From the NCBI GenBank assembly GCA_900553135.1, contig USCO01000002.1, positions 1 through 48,839 on the forward strand: a stretch of DNA of 48,839 nucleotides, given 5' to 3'. The position numbers and the translations under genes are program-made. Of this stretch, positions 25,031-33,435 are shown in pieces. The stretch comes from an uncultured Eubacteriales bacterium (lineage in GTDB: Bacteria > Bacillota > Clostridia > Oscillospirales > Oscillospiraceae). Under the pieces are notes generated by a model. That model made no database searches. It worked only from the letters and a program-made list of their open reading frames with translations, and had not been told where the DNA came from. Numbering within the stretch: position 1 is the first letter of the stretch; each line of letters begins with the position of its first letter.

Positions 25031-25741
25031 ATGATTCGGATCGCGGTGGCTGAGGACGACCTGGATTGGGCCCGTCAACTGGAGGGTTACGTGGCCCGCT
25101 ACGCCGGGGAAAACAACCTAAGCCTGGAATTTACCCACTACGCCGACGGCGAGGACCTGCTGGAGCAGTATCAGGGCCAGTTCGACATCATCCTGCTGGA
25201 CATCCAGATGCGCTTTATGGACGGCATGTCCACCGCCGAGCTCATTCGCCGCACCGACCCGGAAGTGGTCATCATCTTCATCACCAACATGGCCCAATAC
25301 GCCATCCGGGGCTATGAGGTGGACGCCCTGGACTACATGCTCAAGCCTGTAGGCTACGCCACCTTTGCCCAGCGCATCGGCCGGGCCATCAGCCGTATCC
25401 GCCGCCGGGAGCGCCGCTTCATCTCCATCCCCATCAAGGGTGGGGCCATGAAGCTGGCGGTGGAGGATATCACCTATGTGGAGAGCCAGGGCCACCGGCT
25501 CATTTACCACACTGCCGCCCAGTCCTACGTCAGCTCGGGCACCATCAAGGAGGCGGAGGAGACCCTGGAGGGGGCTCCCTTCTTCCGCAGCAACAAGGGC
25601 TATCTGCTGAATCTGGACCACGTGGACGGGGTACTGGACAACTGCGCTCTGGTGGCCGGGGAGCGCCTGCTCATCAGCCGCTCCCGGAAGGCCCCCTTCC
25701 TGGAAGCTCTGGCCGCTCACATGGGAGGTGGCCCCCGTTGA
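25031..25741 (+). CDS. LytTR-family response regulator
   Basis: The 236-residue protein has a receiver domain (1-120) with acidic pocket EDDLD (~8-12), phospho-acceptor in IILLDIQMRFMDGM (Asp ~57) and KPVGYATF (~106). A LytTR DNA-binding domain follows (~130-230) with VEDITYVESQGHRLIYHT and FRSNKGYLLNLDHVDGV. It is AgrA/LytR-like and cytoplasmic. It is translationally coupled to the sensor kinase gene, whose ATG overlaps its stop by one base. The targets are not evident. Confidence 0.93.
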   Translation: MIRIAVAEDDLDWARQLEGYVARYAGENNLSLEFTHYADGEDLLEQYQGQFDIILLDIQMRFMDGMSTAELIRRTDPEVVIIFITNMAQYAIRGYEVDALDYMLKPVGYATFAQRIGRAISRIRRRERRFISIPIKGGAMKLAVEDITYVESQGHRLIYHTAAQSYVSSGTIKEAEETLEGAPFFRSNKGYLLNLDHVDGVLDNCALVAGERLLISRSRKAPFLEALAAHMGGGPR

Positions 25742-27045
25742 TGGATGAAACCATGCCCCGCCTGTTTACTGCTTTGGCGGAGTGGGGGGGCTGTATGCTC
25801 TACCTGAGCCAGTACCCCCGGCGGCTCTCGGGGCGCCGGTTCTGGCTGGCCGCTCTGGTGGCTCTGCTGGTGCAGGGCCTGTGGCTGGAGCTCACCGGCT
25901 CCCTGGCGGTGGCCTTCTGGATGCCCGCCATGGCCGCGGCGGTGGGGCTGATGTTTTGCTTTTTGTACTTCTGCGGCCGCACCAGCCTGGTGTGGGCGGG
26001 ATACTGCACCGTGCGGGCCTTCCTATTGGCGGAATTTGCCGCCTCCCTGGAGTGGCAGCTATACGCCTTTTTCGTCTATCAGACCCGGCTGGACTCCCCT
26101 CTGCTGTCCGGCCTGTTTCTGGTGGCGGTATACGGCGGGGTATTTTTCCTGGTCTTTCGCCTGGAGCGGAAGGTTTCTGACGGAAAGCCCCTGCCCAGCC
26201 TGACTCTGCGGGAGCTGGCGTCTGCCGCCGCCATGGGTCTGTCCGCCTTCTTCATCAGCAACCTCAGCTTTGTCTCGGCCAACACCCCCTTCTCCTCCTC
26301 CTTCCGCCAGGAGATCTTCAATATCCGCACCCTGGTGGACCTGGCCGGCGTGGTGATCCTCTACGCCTACCACATGCAGCTCTACGAGCTCCACGCCCGG
26401 CGGGAACTGGCCGCCATCCAGAATATTCTCCAGAACCAGTATGTGCAATACCGCCAATCCCGGGAGTCCATTGACGTCATCAACCGCAAGTACCACGACC
26501 TGAAGCACCAAATCGCCGTGCTCCGGGCCGAGGAGGACCCCCAGCGCCGGGCCGCCTTTCTGGACAAAATGGAGGAGGAGATCCGCCACTACGAGGCCCA
26601 GAACAAGACGGGCAACTCGGTGCTGGACACGGTGCTCACAGGCAAGAGTCTCTACTGCGCCAAGCACCAGATCAAGCTCACCTGTGTGGCCGACGGAAGC
26701 CGCCTGGCCTTTATGGATATCATGGACATCTGCACCCTGTTCGGCAACGCCCTGGACAACGCCATCGAGTGCGAGCTTTCCATTCCCGACAAGGAAAAGC
26801 GGCTCATTCACCTGGAAGTTTACGCGAAAAAGAACTTTTTAGTCATCCAATGTGAAAACTACTGTCCCAATCCCCCCACCTTTGAAAACGGCCTTCCCGT
26901 GACCACCAAGGCCGACCGGGAGTACCACGGCTACGGGCTGAAAAGCATGCGCTACACCGCCCAGCGCTACGGCGGCACCATGTCCGTTCAGGTGCGGGAG
27001 GACTGGTTCCAGCTCACCCTGCTCTTTCCCCTGACACAACCCTAA
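25741..27045 (+). CDS. GHKL-domain sensor histidine kinase
   Basis: The ~434-residue membrane kinase has about six hydrophobic helices in the first ~215 residues, then a coiled region (ELAAIQNILQNQYVQYRQSR), the phospho-acceptor box YHDLKHQIAVLR (~255-266), the N box FGNALDNAIECE (~335) and a G-box-like GYGLKSMRYTAQRYGG. This is the AgrC/CitA-like GHKL (HATPase_c_5) type. The ATG at 25741 overlaps the response-regulator stop (TGATG); a TTG three bases upstream is an alternative. Such LytTR/GHKL pairs often sense peptides, but no peptide gene was seen next to it. Confidence 0.9.
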   Translation: MDETMPRLFTALAEWGGCMLYLSQYPRRLSGRRFWLAALVALLVQGLWLELTGSLAVAFWMPAMAAAVGLMFCFLYFCGRTSLVWAGYCTVRAFLLAEFAASLEWQLYAFFVYQTRLDSPLLSGLFLVAVYGGVFFLVFRLERKVSDGKPLPSLTLRELASAAAMGLSAFFISNLSFVSANTPFSSSFRQEIFNIRTLVDLAGVVILYAYHMQLYELHARRELAAIQNILQNQYVQYRQSRESIDVINRKYHDLKHQIAVLRAEEDPQRRAAFLDKMEEEIRHYEAQNKTGNSVLDTVLTGKSLYCAKHQIKLTCVADGSRLAFMDIMDICTLFGNALDNAIECELSIPDKEKRLIHLEVYAKKNFLVIQCENYCPNPPTFENGLPVTTKADREYHGYGLKSMRYTAQRYGGTMSVQVREDWFQLTLLFPLTQP

Positions 27046-27070
27046 GCACGGAAAAAATTTCTGCTTGCAG

Positions 27071-27116
27071 AACTCTCCGCTTGTTTAGATTGCTGAACAG
27101 GCGGGGAGGTTTTTTG
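27071..27116 (+). terminator. Terminator of the two-component operon
   Basis: A long imperfect stem (CTCCGCTTGTTTAG with CTGAACAGGCGGGGAG) is followed by six T. Confidence 0.8.
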
Positions 27117-27128
27117 TGTAATATTACA
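27117..27128. promoter_or_regulatory. 12-bp palindrome upstream of the GH3 genes
   Basis: TGTAATATTACA is a perfect palindrome ~140 nt before the first GH3 gene. It is a possible repressor site. The rest of the 27129-27268 gap holds only the GGAGGA ribosome site and no clear promoter. Confidence 0.35.
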
Positions 27129-27268
27129 ACATTTTTTGCAGTTTGCGTTGAAAAGACAGCAGTTTGTGCCCTCTTCGGAAAATGGGGGTTAAATTGTGGT
27201 AAACTTCTGGCAGATTCGGGAGGGACGTTTGTGTGCGCTCTCCCAAATACGACAGGAGGAAGAATGAA

Positions 27269-30133
27269 ATGCTTGCCATCAACATTGAAGACGTCATCTC
27301 CGTGTTGAACACCTGCAAACCGTACCTGATCGGGCTTGCTGTTGTGCTGGTCGTGGCCATCGCCGCCATGATCGCCTGCCGCAAAATGCCCCGGTCCAAG
27401 AAGTTCCTGATCCGGGGCGAGGCCGCCCTGGCCATGGTGCTGGCCATCGCCGTCACCGTGAACCTCATCTGCTTTGGTCCCATGAGCAGCATGATCTCCC
27501 TGGCCATGGGCGACGGCTCCGTCACTGACGAGACTGCCGCTTCCGCCAATGAGCTGTGCCAGACCATTGCCGAGGAAGGCATCGTTATGGTGAAGAACGA
27601 GGGCGCTCTGCCCCTGAACAACACCAAGCTGAATGTCTTCGGCTGGTCTTCCACCAACCCCGTTTACGGCGGCACCGGTTCCGGCGGCCTGTCCGACTCC
27701 TATCCCACTGTCTCCCTGCTGGAGGGCCTGAGCAACGCCGGCATCGAGTACAACACCACCATCACCGACTTCTACACCCAGTTCCGTGACACCCGTCCCA
27801 CCGTGGGCATGTGGGGCCAGGACTGGACCATCCCCGAGCCCACCATGGACGAGTATGATGCCGCCGGCATCTTCGAGAACGCCAAGGAGTTCTCCGACAC
27901 CGCTCTGATCGTCATCTCCCGCTCCGGCGGCGAGGGCGCCGACCTGCCCACCAGCTACGACGGCGAGGACACCTTTGAAGAGGGCGGCACCTGGGGCGCT
28001 TCCGGTGTGCGGATCAGCTCCCAGGACGACGACCGCGACGCCAGCAAGCACTACCTGGAGCTGAGCAACCGCGAGATCGCCATGGTGGAGCGCGTCACCA
28101 GCGAGTTTGACAACGTCATCGTGGTCATCAACGCCGCCAACCCCATGGAGCTGGGCTGGCTGGACCAGTATGACTCCATCAAGGGCGCTCTGGTCATGGC
28201 CGGCCCCGGTCAGACCGGCTTCAACGCCCTGGGTGAGATCCTCACCGGCGAGGTGAACCCCTCCGCCAAGATGGTGGACACCTATGTCTACGACCTGACC
28301 CAGACCCCCAACTGGAACAACTTCGGCAGCATGTTCTATGACAACATGGACGAGTTCGCCGTGGACGGCGCGGTTCCCTCCTTCGTCAACTACGTTGAGG
28401 GCATCTATGTTGGCTACAAGTTCTATGAGACCGCCGCTGCCGAGGGCCTCATCGATTACGACACCACCGTGCAGTATCCCTTCGGCTACGGCCTGAGCTA
28501 CACCACCTTCACCCAGGAGATGGGCACCATCTCTGAGAGCAACGGCACCATCACCTTCGACGTCACCGTCACCAACACCGGCGATGTGGCCGGCAAGGAC
28601 GTGGTCCAGGTCTACTACAATCCCCCCTACACCAACGGCGGCATTGAGAAGGCCAGCGCCAACCTCATCGCCTTCGACAAGACCGACATGCTGGAGCCCG
28701 GCGCTTCCCAGACTCTGACCATTTCCTTCGACGTGGAGGATATGGCTTCCTATGACACCTACGGTGCCGGCGCTTACGTGCTGGAGGCCGGCGACTACGC
28801 CATCTCCATCAACTCCGACGCCCACAACGTCATCGCTTCCCAGACCTACAATGTTCCCGCCACCATCACCTACGGCGACAACAGCCCCCGCTCCACCGAC
28901 GCCGCGGCCGCTTCCAACCAGTTCGCCTTTGCTGAGGGCGACGTGACCTACCTCAGCCGCGCCAACGGCTTTGCCAACTACGACGAGGCTACCGCCGCTC
29001 CCACCAACTTCACCATGGATGAGGAGACCAAGGCCACCTTCTACAACAACAGCAACTACGACCCCAACCAGTTCAATAATCCCGACGACGTGATGCCCAC
29101 CACCGGCGCCAAGAACGGCCTGAAGCTGGAGGACCTGCGCGGCGTGGACTACGACGATCCCCAGTGGGATTCCCTGCTGGATCAGCTGACCGTTTCTGAG
29201 ATGGACACCCTCATCGCCATCGGCGGCTACCAGACCTCCCCCGCCAACAGCATCGGCAAGGTCCAGACCATCGACTGCGACGGCCCTGCCTCCATCAACA
29301 ACAACTTCACCGGCAAGGGCTCCATCGGCTTCCCCGCCGCTGTGATGATCGCCGCCACCTGGAACGTGGATCTGGCCAACTCCTTCGGTGAGCGCATCGG
29401 CAAGATGGCCGACTGGTACGCTCCCGCCATGAACACCCACCGTTCCGCTTTCGCCGGCCGTAACTTCGAGTACTATTCCGAGGACGGCGTGCTGGGCGGC
29501 AACATGGCTGCCAACGCCATCCTGGGCGCTCAGGAGCACGGCGTGTACGCCTACATGAAGCACTTCGCCCTCAACGACCAGGAGACCAACCGCTGCGGCA
29601 TGCTGTGCACCTGGTCCAACGAGCAGGCCATCCGTGAGATCTACCTGAAGCCCTTCGAGATCGCCGTGAAGGACGGCGGCTGCCAGGCGGTCATGTCCTC
29701 CTTCAACTACATCGGCACCGTTTGGGCCGGCGCCTGTGACGAGCTGCTCAACAACGTCCTGCGTGACGAGTGGGGCTTTGAGGGCTTCGTCCTCACCGAC
29801 TACTTCGGCGTGTATGGCTACATGGATGCCGACCAGGCCATCCGCGGCGGCACCGACTGCATGCTGGTCGCCTATGACACCGAGACCAACCATGTCACCG
29901 ACACCACCAGCGCCACCTCCGTGCTGGCCATGCGTCAGGCCTGTAAGAACATCCTGTATACCACTGTGAACTCCCGTGCCTACGATCCCGCCAACCTGTC
30001 CGGCGGCGGGCTCCAGGGCTGGCAGATGGCCGCCATCGCCATCGATGTGGTGGTCGCCGTCGTGCTGCTGGCCGGCGCCGTTGCCATCGCCAAGAAGGCC
30101 AAGAAGCTGGAGGATACCTCCGCTCAGGCCTAA
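27269..30133 (+). CDS. Membrane-anchored GH3 beta-glycosidase with reversed domain order
   Basis: The 954-residue protein carries two N-terminal helices (~18-37, 51-70), then GH3 parts in swapped order. The alpha/beta C-domain comes first (from ~97, EEGIVMVKNEGALPLNN), then a fibronectin-III-like domain (~428-500, FDVTVTNTGDVAGKDVVQVY), and only then the TIM-barrel catalytic domain (~610-900). The latter has RNFEYYSEDGVLGG, KHFALNDQETNR and the nucleophile region GFVLTDYFG (Asp ~844). A further helix (~917-940) and a basic tail end the protein. Canonical GH3 starts with the barrel, as in the next gene. The ATG at 27269 is 8 nt after AGGAGGA. It probably splits beta-linked glucosides or xylosides at the cell surface; the substrate is unknown. 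Confidence 0.9.
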   Translation: MLAINIEDVISVLNTCKPYLIGLAVVLVVAIAAMIACRKMPRSKKFLIRGEAALAMVLAIAVTVNLICFGPMSSMISLAMGDGSVTDETAASANELCQTIAEEGIVMVKNEGALPLNNTKLNVFGWSSTNPVYGGTGSGGLSDSYPTVSLLEGLSNAGIEYNTTITDFYTQFRDTRPTVGMWGQDWTIPEPTMDEYDAAGIFENAKEFSDTALIVISRSGGEGADLPTSYDGEDTFEEGGTWGASGVRISSQDDDRDASKHYLELSNREIAMVERVTSEFDNVIVVINAANPMELGWLDQYDSIKGALVMAGPGQTGFNALGEILTGEVNPSAKMVDTYVYDLTQTPNWNNFGSMFYDNMDEFAVDGAVPSFVNYVEGIYVGYKFYETAAAEGLIDYDTTVQYPFGYGLSYTTFTQEMGTISESNGTITFDVTVTNTGDVAGKDVVQVYYNPPYTNGGIEKASANLIAFDKTDMLEPGASQTLTISFDVEDMASYDTYGAGAYVLEAGDYAISINSDAHNVIASQTYNVPATITYGDNSPRSTDAAAASNQFAFAEGDVTYLSRANGFANYDEATAAPTNFTMDEETKATFYNNSNYDPNQFNNPDDVMPTTGAKNGLKLEDLRGVDYDDPQWDSLLDQLTVSEMDTLIAIGGYQTSPANSIGKVQTIDCDGPASINNNFTGKGSIGFPAAVMIAATWNVDLANSFGERIGKMADWYAPAMNTHRSAFAGRNFEYYSEDGVLGGNMAANAILGAQEHGVYAYMKHFALNDQETNRCGMLCTWSNEQAIREIYLKPFEIAVKDGGCQAVMSSFNYIGTVWAGACDELLNNVLRDEWGFEGFVLTDYFGVYGYMDADQAIRGGTDCMLVAYDTETNHVTDTTSATSVLAMRQACKNILYTTVNSRAYDPANLSGGGLQGWQMAAIAIDVVVAVVLLAGAVAIAKKAKKLEDTSAQA

Positions 30134-30148
30134 ACCAAACCATCAGGG

Positions 30149-30187
30149 AAAGGCCCCCCGCCCGCCTGGCGCGGGGGCCTTCTCCGT
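30149..30187 (+). terminator. GC-rich hairpin between the two GH3 genes
   Basis: An AAGGCCCC...GGGGGCCTT stem is followed by only a weak T-run (CTTCTCCGTTCC). It may be a partial terminator or a processing/stabilising hairpin within one operon. Confidence 0.5.
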
Positions 30188-30253
30188 TCCTTCGGGCACC
30201 TGCGCCTGTTTCCACAGGCAGCAGACACCGCAATTGAGAAAAGGAGATCGACC

Positions 30254-32674
30254 ATGAAACACCAAGATATCCTGGATCAGCTCACGCTGGAGCAAAAAGT
30301 GGCTCTGCTCTCCGGCCGGGACGTGTGGAGCACCTATCCCTTCCCGCAGGCGGGGGTGCCCAGCATGTTCCTGTCCGACGGCCCCCACGGGGTGCGCAAG
30401 CAGCTGGGCGAGGGCGACCATCTGGGCCTCAACGCCAGCCAGCCCTCCACCTGCTTCCCCACCGCCGCCGGCATCGCCAACAGCTGGGACCCGGAGCTGG
30501 CCACCCAGGCCGGCCGGATCATCGGCAAGGAGGCCGCCTGTCTCCAGGTGAACGTCCTGCTGGGCCCCGGCCTGAACATCAAGCGCAGCCCCCTAGGCGG
30601 ACGCAACTTTGAGTACTACTCCGAGGACCCCTATCTCTCCGGCAAAATGGCCGCTGCCTTCATCCGCGGTGTGCAGGAAAACGGCATTTCCGCCTGCCCC
30701 AAGCACTTTGCCGCCAACAGCCAGGAGCTGCTGCGCATGACCTGCGACAGCGTGGTGGACGAGCGGGCCCTGCGGGAGCTCTACCTCACCAACTTTGAGA
30801 TCGCCGTGAAGGAAGGCCATCCCAAGTCCATTATGTCCTCCTACAACAAGGTCAACGGCACCTACGCCAACGAGAACGCCCACCTGCTCACCGAGATCCT
30901 CCGGGACGAGTGGGGCTTTGACGGCTTTGTGGTCACCGACTGGGGCGGATGCAACAGCCAGACCGAGGGCCTGAAGGCGGGCAGCAACCTGGAGATGCCC
31001 GGCACCATCGGCGACAGCGACCGGGAGGTGCTGGCCTCTCTGAAGGAGGGCCGCATCACCGAGGCGGAGATCGACCTGCGGGTGGATCAGCTGCTGGACG
31101 TGATCCTCTCCACCGCCAAGGCCACCCAGGAGGGCAAGAAGGAGTTTGACCAGCAGGCCCACCACGACGCCGCCCGGGTCACCGCCGCCCAGACCGCGGT
31201 GCTGCTGAAAAACCAGGACGGCATCCTGCCTCTGGCCGCCGGCACCCGTGTGGCCGTCATCGGCGACATGGCTCTGGAGCCCCGGTATCAGGGCGCCGGT
31301 TCCTCTCTGGTCAACCCCACCAAGCTGGACAAGCCCCTGGACTGCCTGAAGGAGTCCGGCCTGGACGTGGTGGGCCACGCCCAGGGCTATCTGCGCAGCG
31401 GCAAGCAGGACCAGGCCCTGCAGCAGGCCGCCGTGCAGCTGGCTTCCACCGCCGACGTGGTGCTGCTGTATCTGGGCCTGCCCGAGATCTTTGAGAGCGA
31501 GGGTATGGACCGCTCCCACATGCACCTGCCCGAAAACCAGAATCAGCTGGTGCAGGCGGTGGCCGCCGTCAACCCCAACGTGGTGGTGGTCCTCTCCGGC
31601 GGTTCCCCTGTGGAGCTGCCCTGGCTGGACCAGTGCAAGGGCCTTATCCACGGCTATCTGGGGGGCCAGGCCGGCGCCGGCGCCATGGCCGACCTGCTCA
31701 CCGGCAAGACCAACCCCTCCGGCAAGCTGGCCGAGACCTACCCCATTACCTATGAGGACACCCCCAACTGCAACTACTTCCCCGGCCGGGAGCTCACCGC
31801 CGAGTACCGGGAGTCCATCTTCGTGGGCTACCGCTACTACCTCTCCGCCCAGAAGCCTGTGTGCTTCCCCTTCGGCTACGGCCTGAGCTACACCACCTTC
31901 CAGTACTCCGACCTGTCCGTCTCCGATCAGGAGGTCACCTTTACCCTGACCAACACTGGAGACCGTGCGGGCGCCGAGGTGGCCCAGCTGTATGTGGCCC
32001 TGCCCAACAGCAAGATCTTCCGGGCCGCCCGGGAGCTCAAGGGCTTTGCCAAGGTCTTCCTGCAGCCCGGCGAGAGCCGCCAGGTGACCATTCCCCTGGA
32101 CGACAAGGCCTTCCGCTACTTCAACGTGAAGACCAACCGCTGGGAGGTGGAGAGCGGCCGCTACCAGCTCATGGTGGCCGCCAGCGCCGAGGACGTGCGC
32201 CTCACCGGCGAGGTGGAGGTAAAGGGCACCGACGCCCCCATCCCCTATGACGCAAAAGAGCTGTCCTGCTACTTCTCCGCCCAGGTGGAGAATGTCCCTG
32301 ACGGGCAGTTTGAGACCCTTCTGGGCCGTCCCATCCCCCAGAGCAAGTGGGACCGCTCCGCCCCTCTGGGCATGAACGACAGCCTGCTGCAGATGAGCTA
32401 CGCCAAGGGCTTGGTGGCCCGCTTTGCCGCCGGCCGCCTGGCCGCCATCCAGCGCAGCAGTGAGGCCAAGGGTGCGCCCAACCTGAACGTTCTCTTTATC
32501 CACAACATGCCCTTCCGGGGCCTGGCCAAGATGAGCAACGGCCTGGCCTCCACCGAGATGGCCGCCTCCGTTCTGGAGATCTGCAACGGCCACTTCTTCC
32601 GCGGACTGGGCAAGGTCATTGGCGGCTTCTTCGCCAACGGCAAACTCCGCAAGGAAAGGAGCAAACGGCTTTGA
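30254..32674 (+). CDS. GH3 beta-glycosidase (canonical domain order)
   Basis: The 806-residue enzyme has no signal peptide and is probably cytoplasmic. The catalytic barrel is first (~1-290), with RNFEYYSEDPYLSGKMAA, CPKHFAANSQE and the nucleophile in GFVVTDWGG (Asp ~229). The alpha/beta domain follows (~310-510), then the fibronectin-III-like domain (~555-625, FTLTNTGDRAGAEVAQLYVA). A ~140-residue C-terminal extension (~665-806) has no recognised fold and recurs in clostridial GH3 proteins. GGAGA precedes the ATG. With the surface GH3 upstream it suggests two-step use of beta-linked oligosaccharides, outside then inside. Confidence 0.92.
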   Translation: MKHQDILDQLTLEQKVALLSGRDVWSTYPFPQAGVPSMFLSDGPHGVRKQLGEGDHLGLNASQPSTCFPTAAGIANSWDPELATQAGRIIGKEAACLQVNVLLGPGLNIKRSPLGGRNFEYYSEDPYLSGKMAAAFIRGVQENGISACPKHFAANSQELLRMTCDSVVDERALRELYLTNFEIAVKEGHPKSIMSSYNKVNGTYANENAHLLTEILRDEWGFDGFVVTDWGGCNSQTEGLKAGSNLEMPGTIGDSDREVLASLKEGRITEAEIDLRVDQLLDVILSTAKATQEGKKEFDQQAHHDAARVTAAQTAVLLKNQDGILPLAAGTRVAVIGDMALEPRYQGAGSSLVNPTKLDKPLDCLKESGLDVVGHAQGYLRSGKQDQALQQAAVQLASTADVVLLYLGLPEIFESEGMDRSHMHLPENQNQLVQAVAAVNPNVVVVLSGGSPVELPWLDQCKGLIHGYLGGQAGAGAMADLLTGKTNPSGKLAETYPITYEDTPNCNYFPGRELTAEYRESIFVGYRYYLSAQKPVCFPFGYGLSYTTFQYSDLSVSDQEVTFTLTNTGDRAGAEVAQLYVALPNSKIFRAARELKGFAKVFLQPGESRQVTIPLDDKAFRYFNVKTNRWEVESGRYQLMVAASAEDVRLTGEVEVKGTDAPIPYDAKELSCYFSAQVENVPDGQFETLLGRPIPQSKWDRSAPLGMNDSLLQMSYAKGLVARFAAGRLAAIQRSSEAKGAPNLNVLFIHNMPFRGLAKMSNGLASTEMAASVLEICNGHFFRGLGKVIGGFFANGKLRKERSKRL

Positions 32675-33225
32675 ATTTTTGGAATCACTTCGCAGCCAAG
32701 CACCCCGCCGCGGCCAAATGGATCCGGGAGGGCGGCTTGTTCGTCATCGTCAGCAACGTGATCACGGTGTTTAAGTACATCCTGCTCACCTTCCTCCCCG
32801 CCGCCTTTGCCGGTCTGCCCATGGTGGACTTCGGCTGGCCCGGTATTCCCATCACCCTCTTCGGTGAGACCTTCCAGTGGAACATCCTGGGCTATGACGT
32901 GGACCACGGCGGCCTGCCCTACTTCTGCGCCTACATGGTGGCCATGGTCATCGGCGAGTGCATCAACTTCCCCCTCCAGCGCAACCTGGTGTTCCGCAGC
33001 AAGGGGAATCTGGCCTACCAGATCCTGTGGTATGTCATTGCCTTCTGCATCATCACCTGCATCGTCAACTCCATCAACTGCATCTGGATGGCGGTGGCCG
33101 GTCTGTTTGTGCCCCCCTTCATCTACAACATCGGCACCGTGGTGCTCAACGGCGGCATCTCCATGGTCATCTTCTTCTTCGTCAACAGGATCATCTTCCC
33201 CGAGGGCGAGGCCCAGAAGAAGTAA
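32671..33225 (+). CDS. GtrA-like membrane protein
   Basis: The 184-residue protein has four main hydrophobic segments, with the motif EGGLFVIVSNVITVFKYILL (~20-40) and NFPLQRNLVFRSKGNLAYQ (~100-118). Both are typical of the GtrA/DPMS family, which moves lipid-linked sugars or assists cell-wall glycosylation. The start is a TTG (32671) overlapping the stop of the GH3 gene by four bases, with AAGGAG upstream, so translation is coupled. Its operon with two glycosidases is notable; whether it takes part in sugar handling is an inference. Confidence 0.75.
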   Translation: MNFWNHFAAKHPAAAKWIREGGLFVIVSNVITVFKYILLTFLPAAFAGLPMVDFGWPGIPITLFGETFQWNILGYDVDHGGLPYFCAYMVAMVIGECINFPLQRNLVFRSKGNLAYQILWYVIAFCIITCIVNSINCIWMAVAGLFVPPFIYNIGTVVLNGGISMVIFFFVNRIIFPEGEAQKK

Positions 33226-33248
33226 TTTGCGTATCCTTCCTTTCAACA

Positions 33249-33291
33249 CCCGGCGGCAGAGAGGGTTTCTCTCTGCTGCCGGGACTTTTTT
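33249..33291 (+). terminator. Terminator of the GH3-GtrA operon
   Basis: A CCCGGCGGCAGAGA...TCTCTGCTGCCGGG stem is followed by ACTTTTTT. Confidence 0.9.
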
Positions 33292-33435
33292 GCCCCTTTG
33301 GAATGGAAACATCCGTTTTATTTTTTAGGATTTTTTAAAAATTGATTTGGTTTTTCTTCCCAACTGAGAAAACCTGTGATACAATTCCGGCTATACTGTT
33401 ACACCATACGGGTCGTTCCCCAAGGAGGGTTCTCT

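Noticed and set aside
27014..29893. A ~960-codon open frame on the minus strand opposite the first GH3 gene (and similar long antisense frames opposite ftsH, gdpP, iorA and the second GH3 gene)
   Set aside because: These arise because high-GC codons leave few stops on the other strand. Their peptides are Gly/Val/His/Leu-rich with no domain, and the sense genes have clear families.
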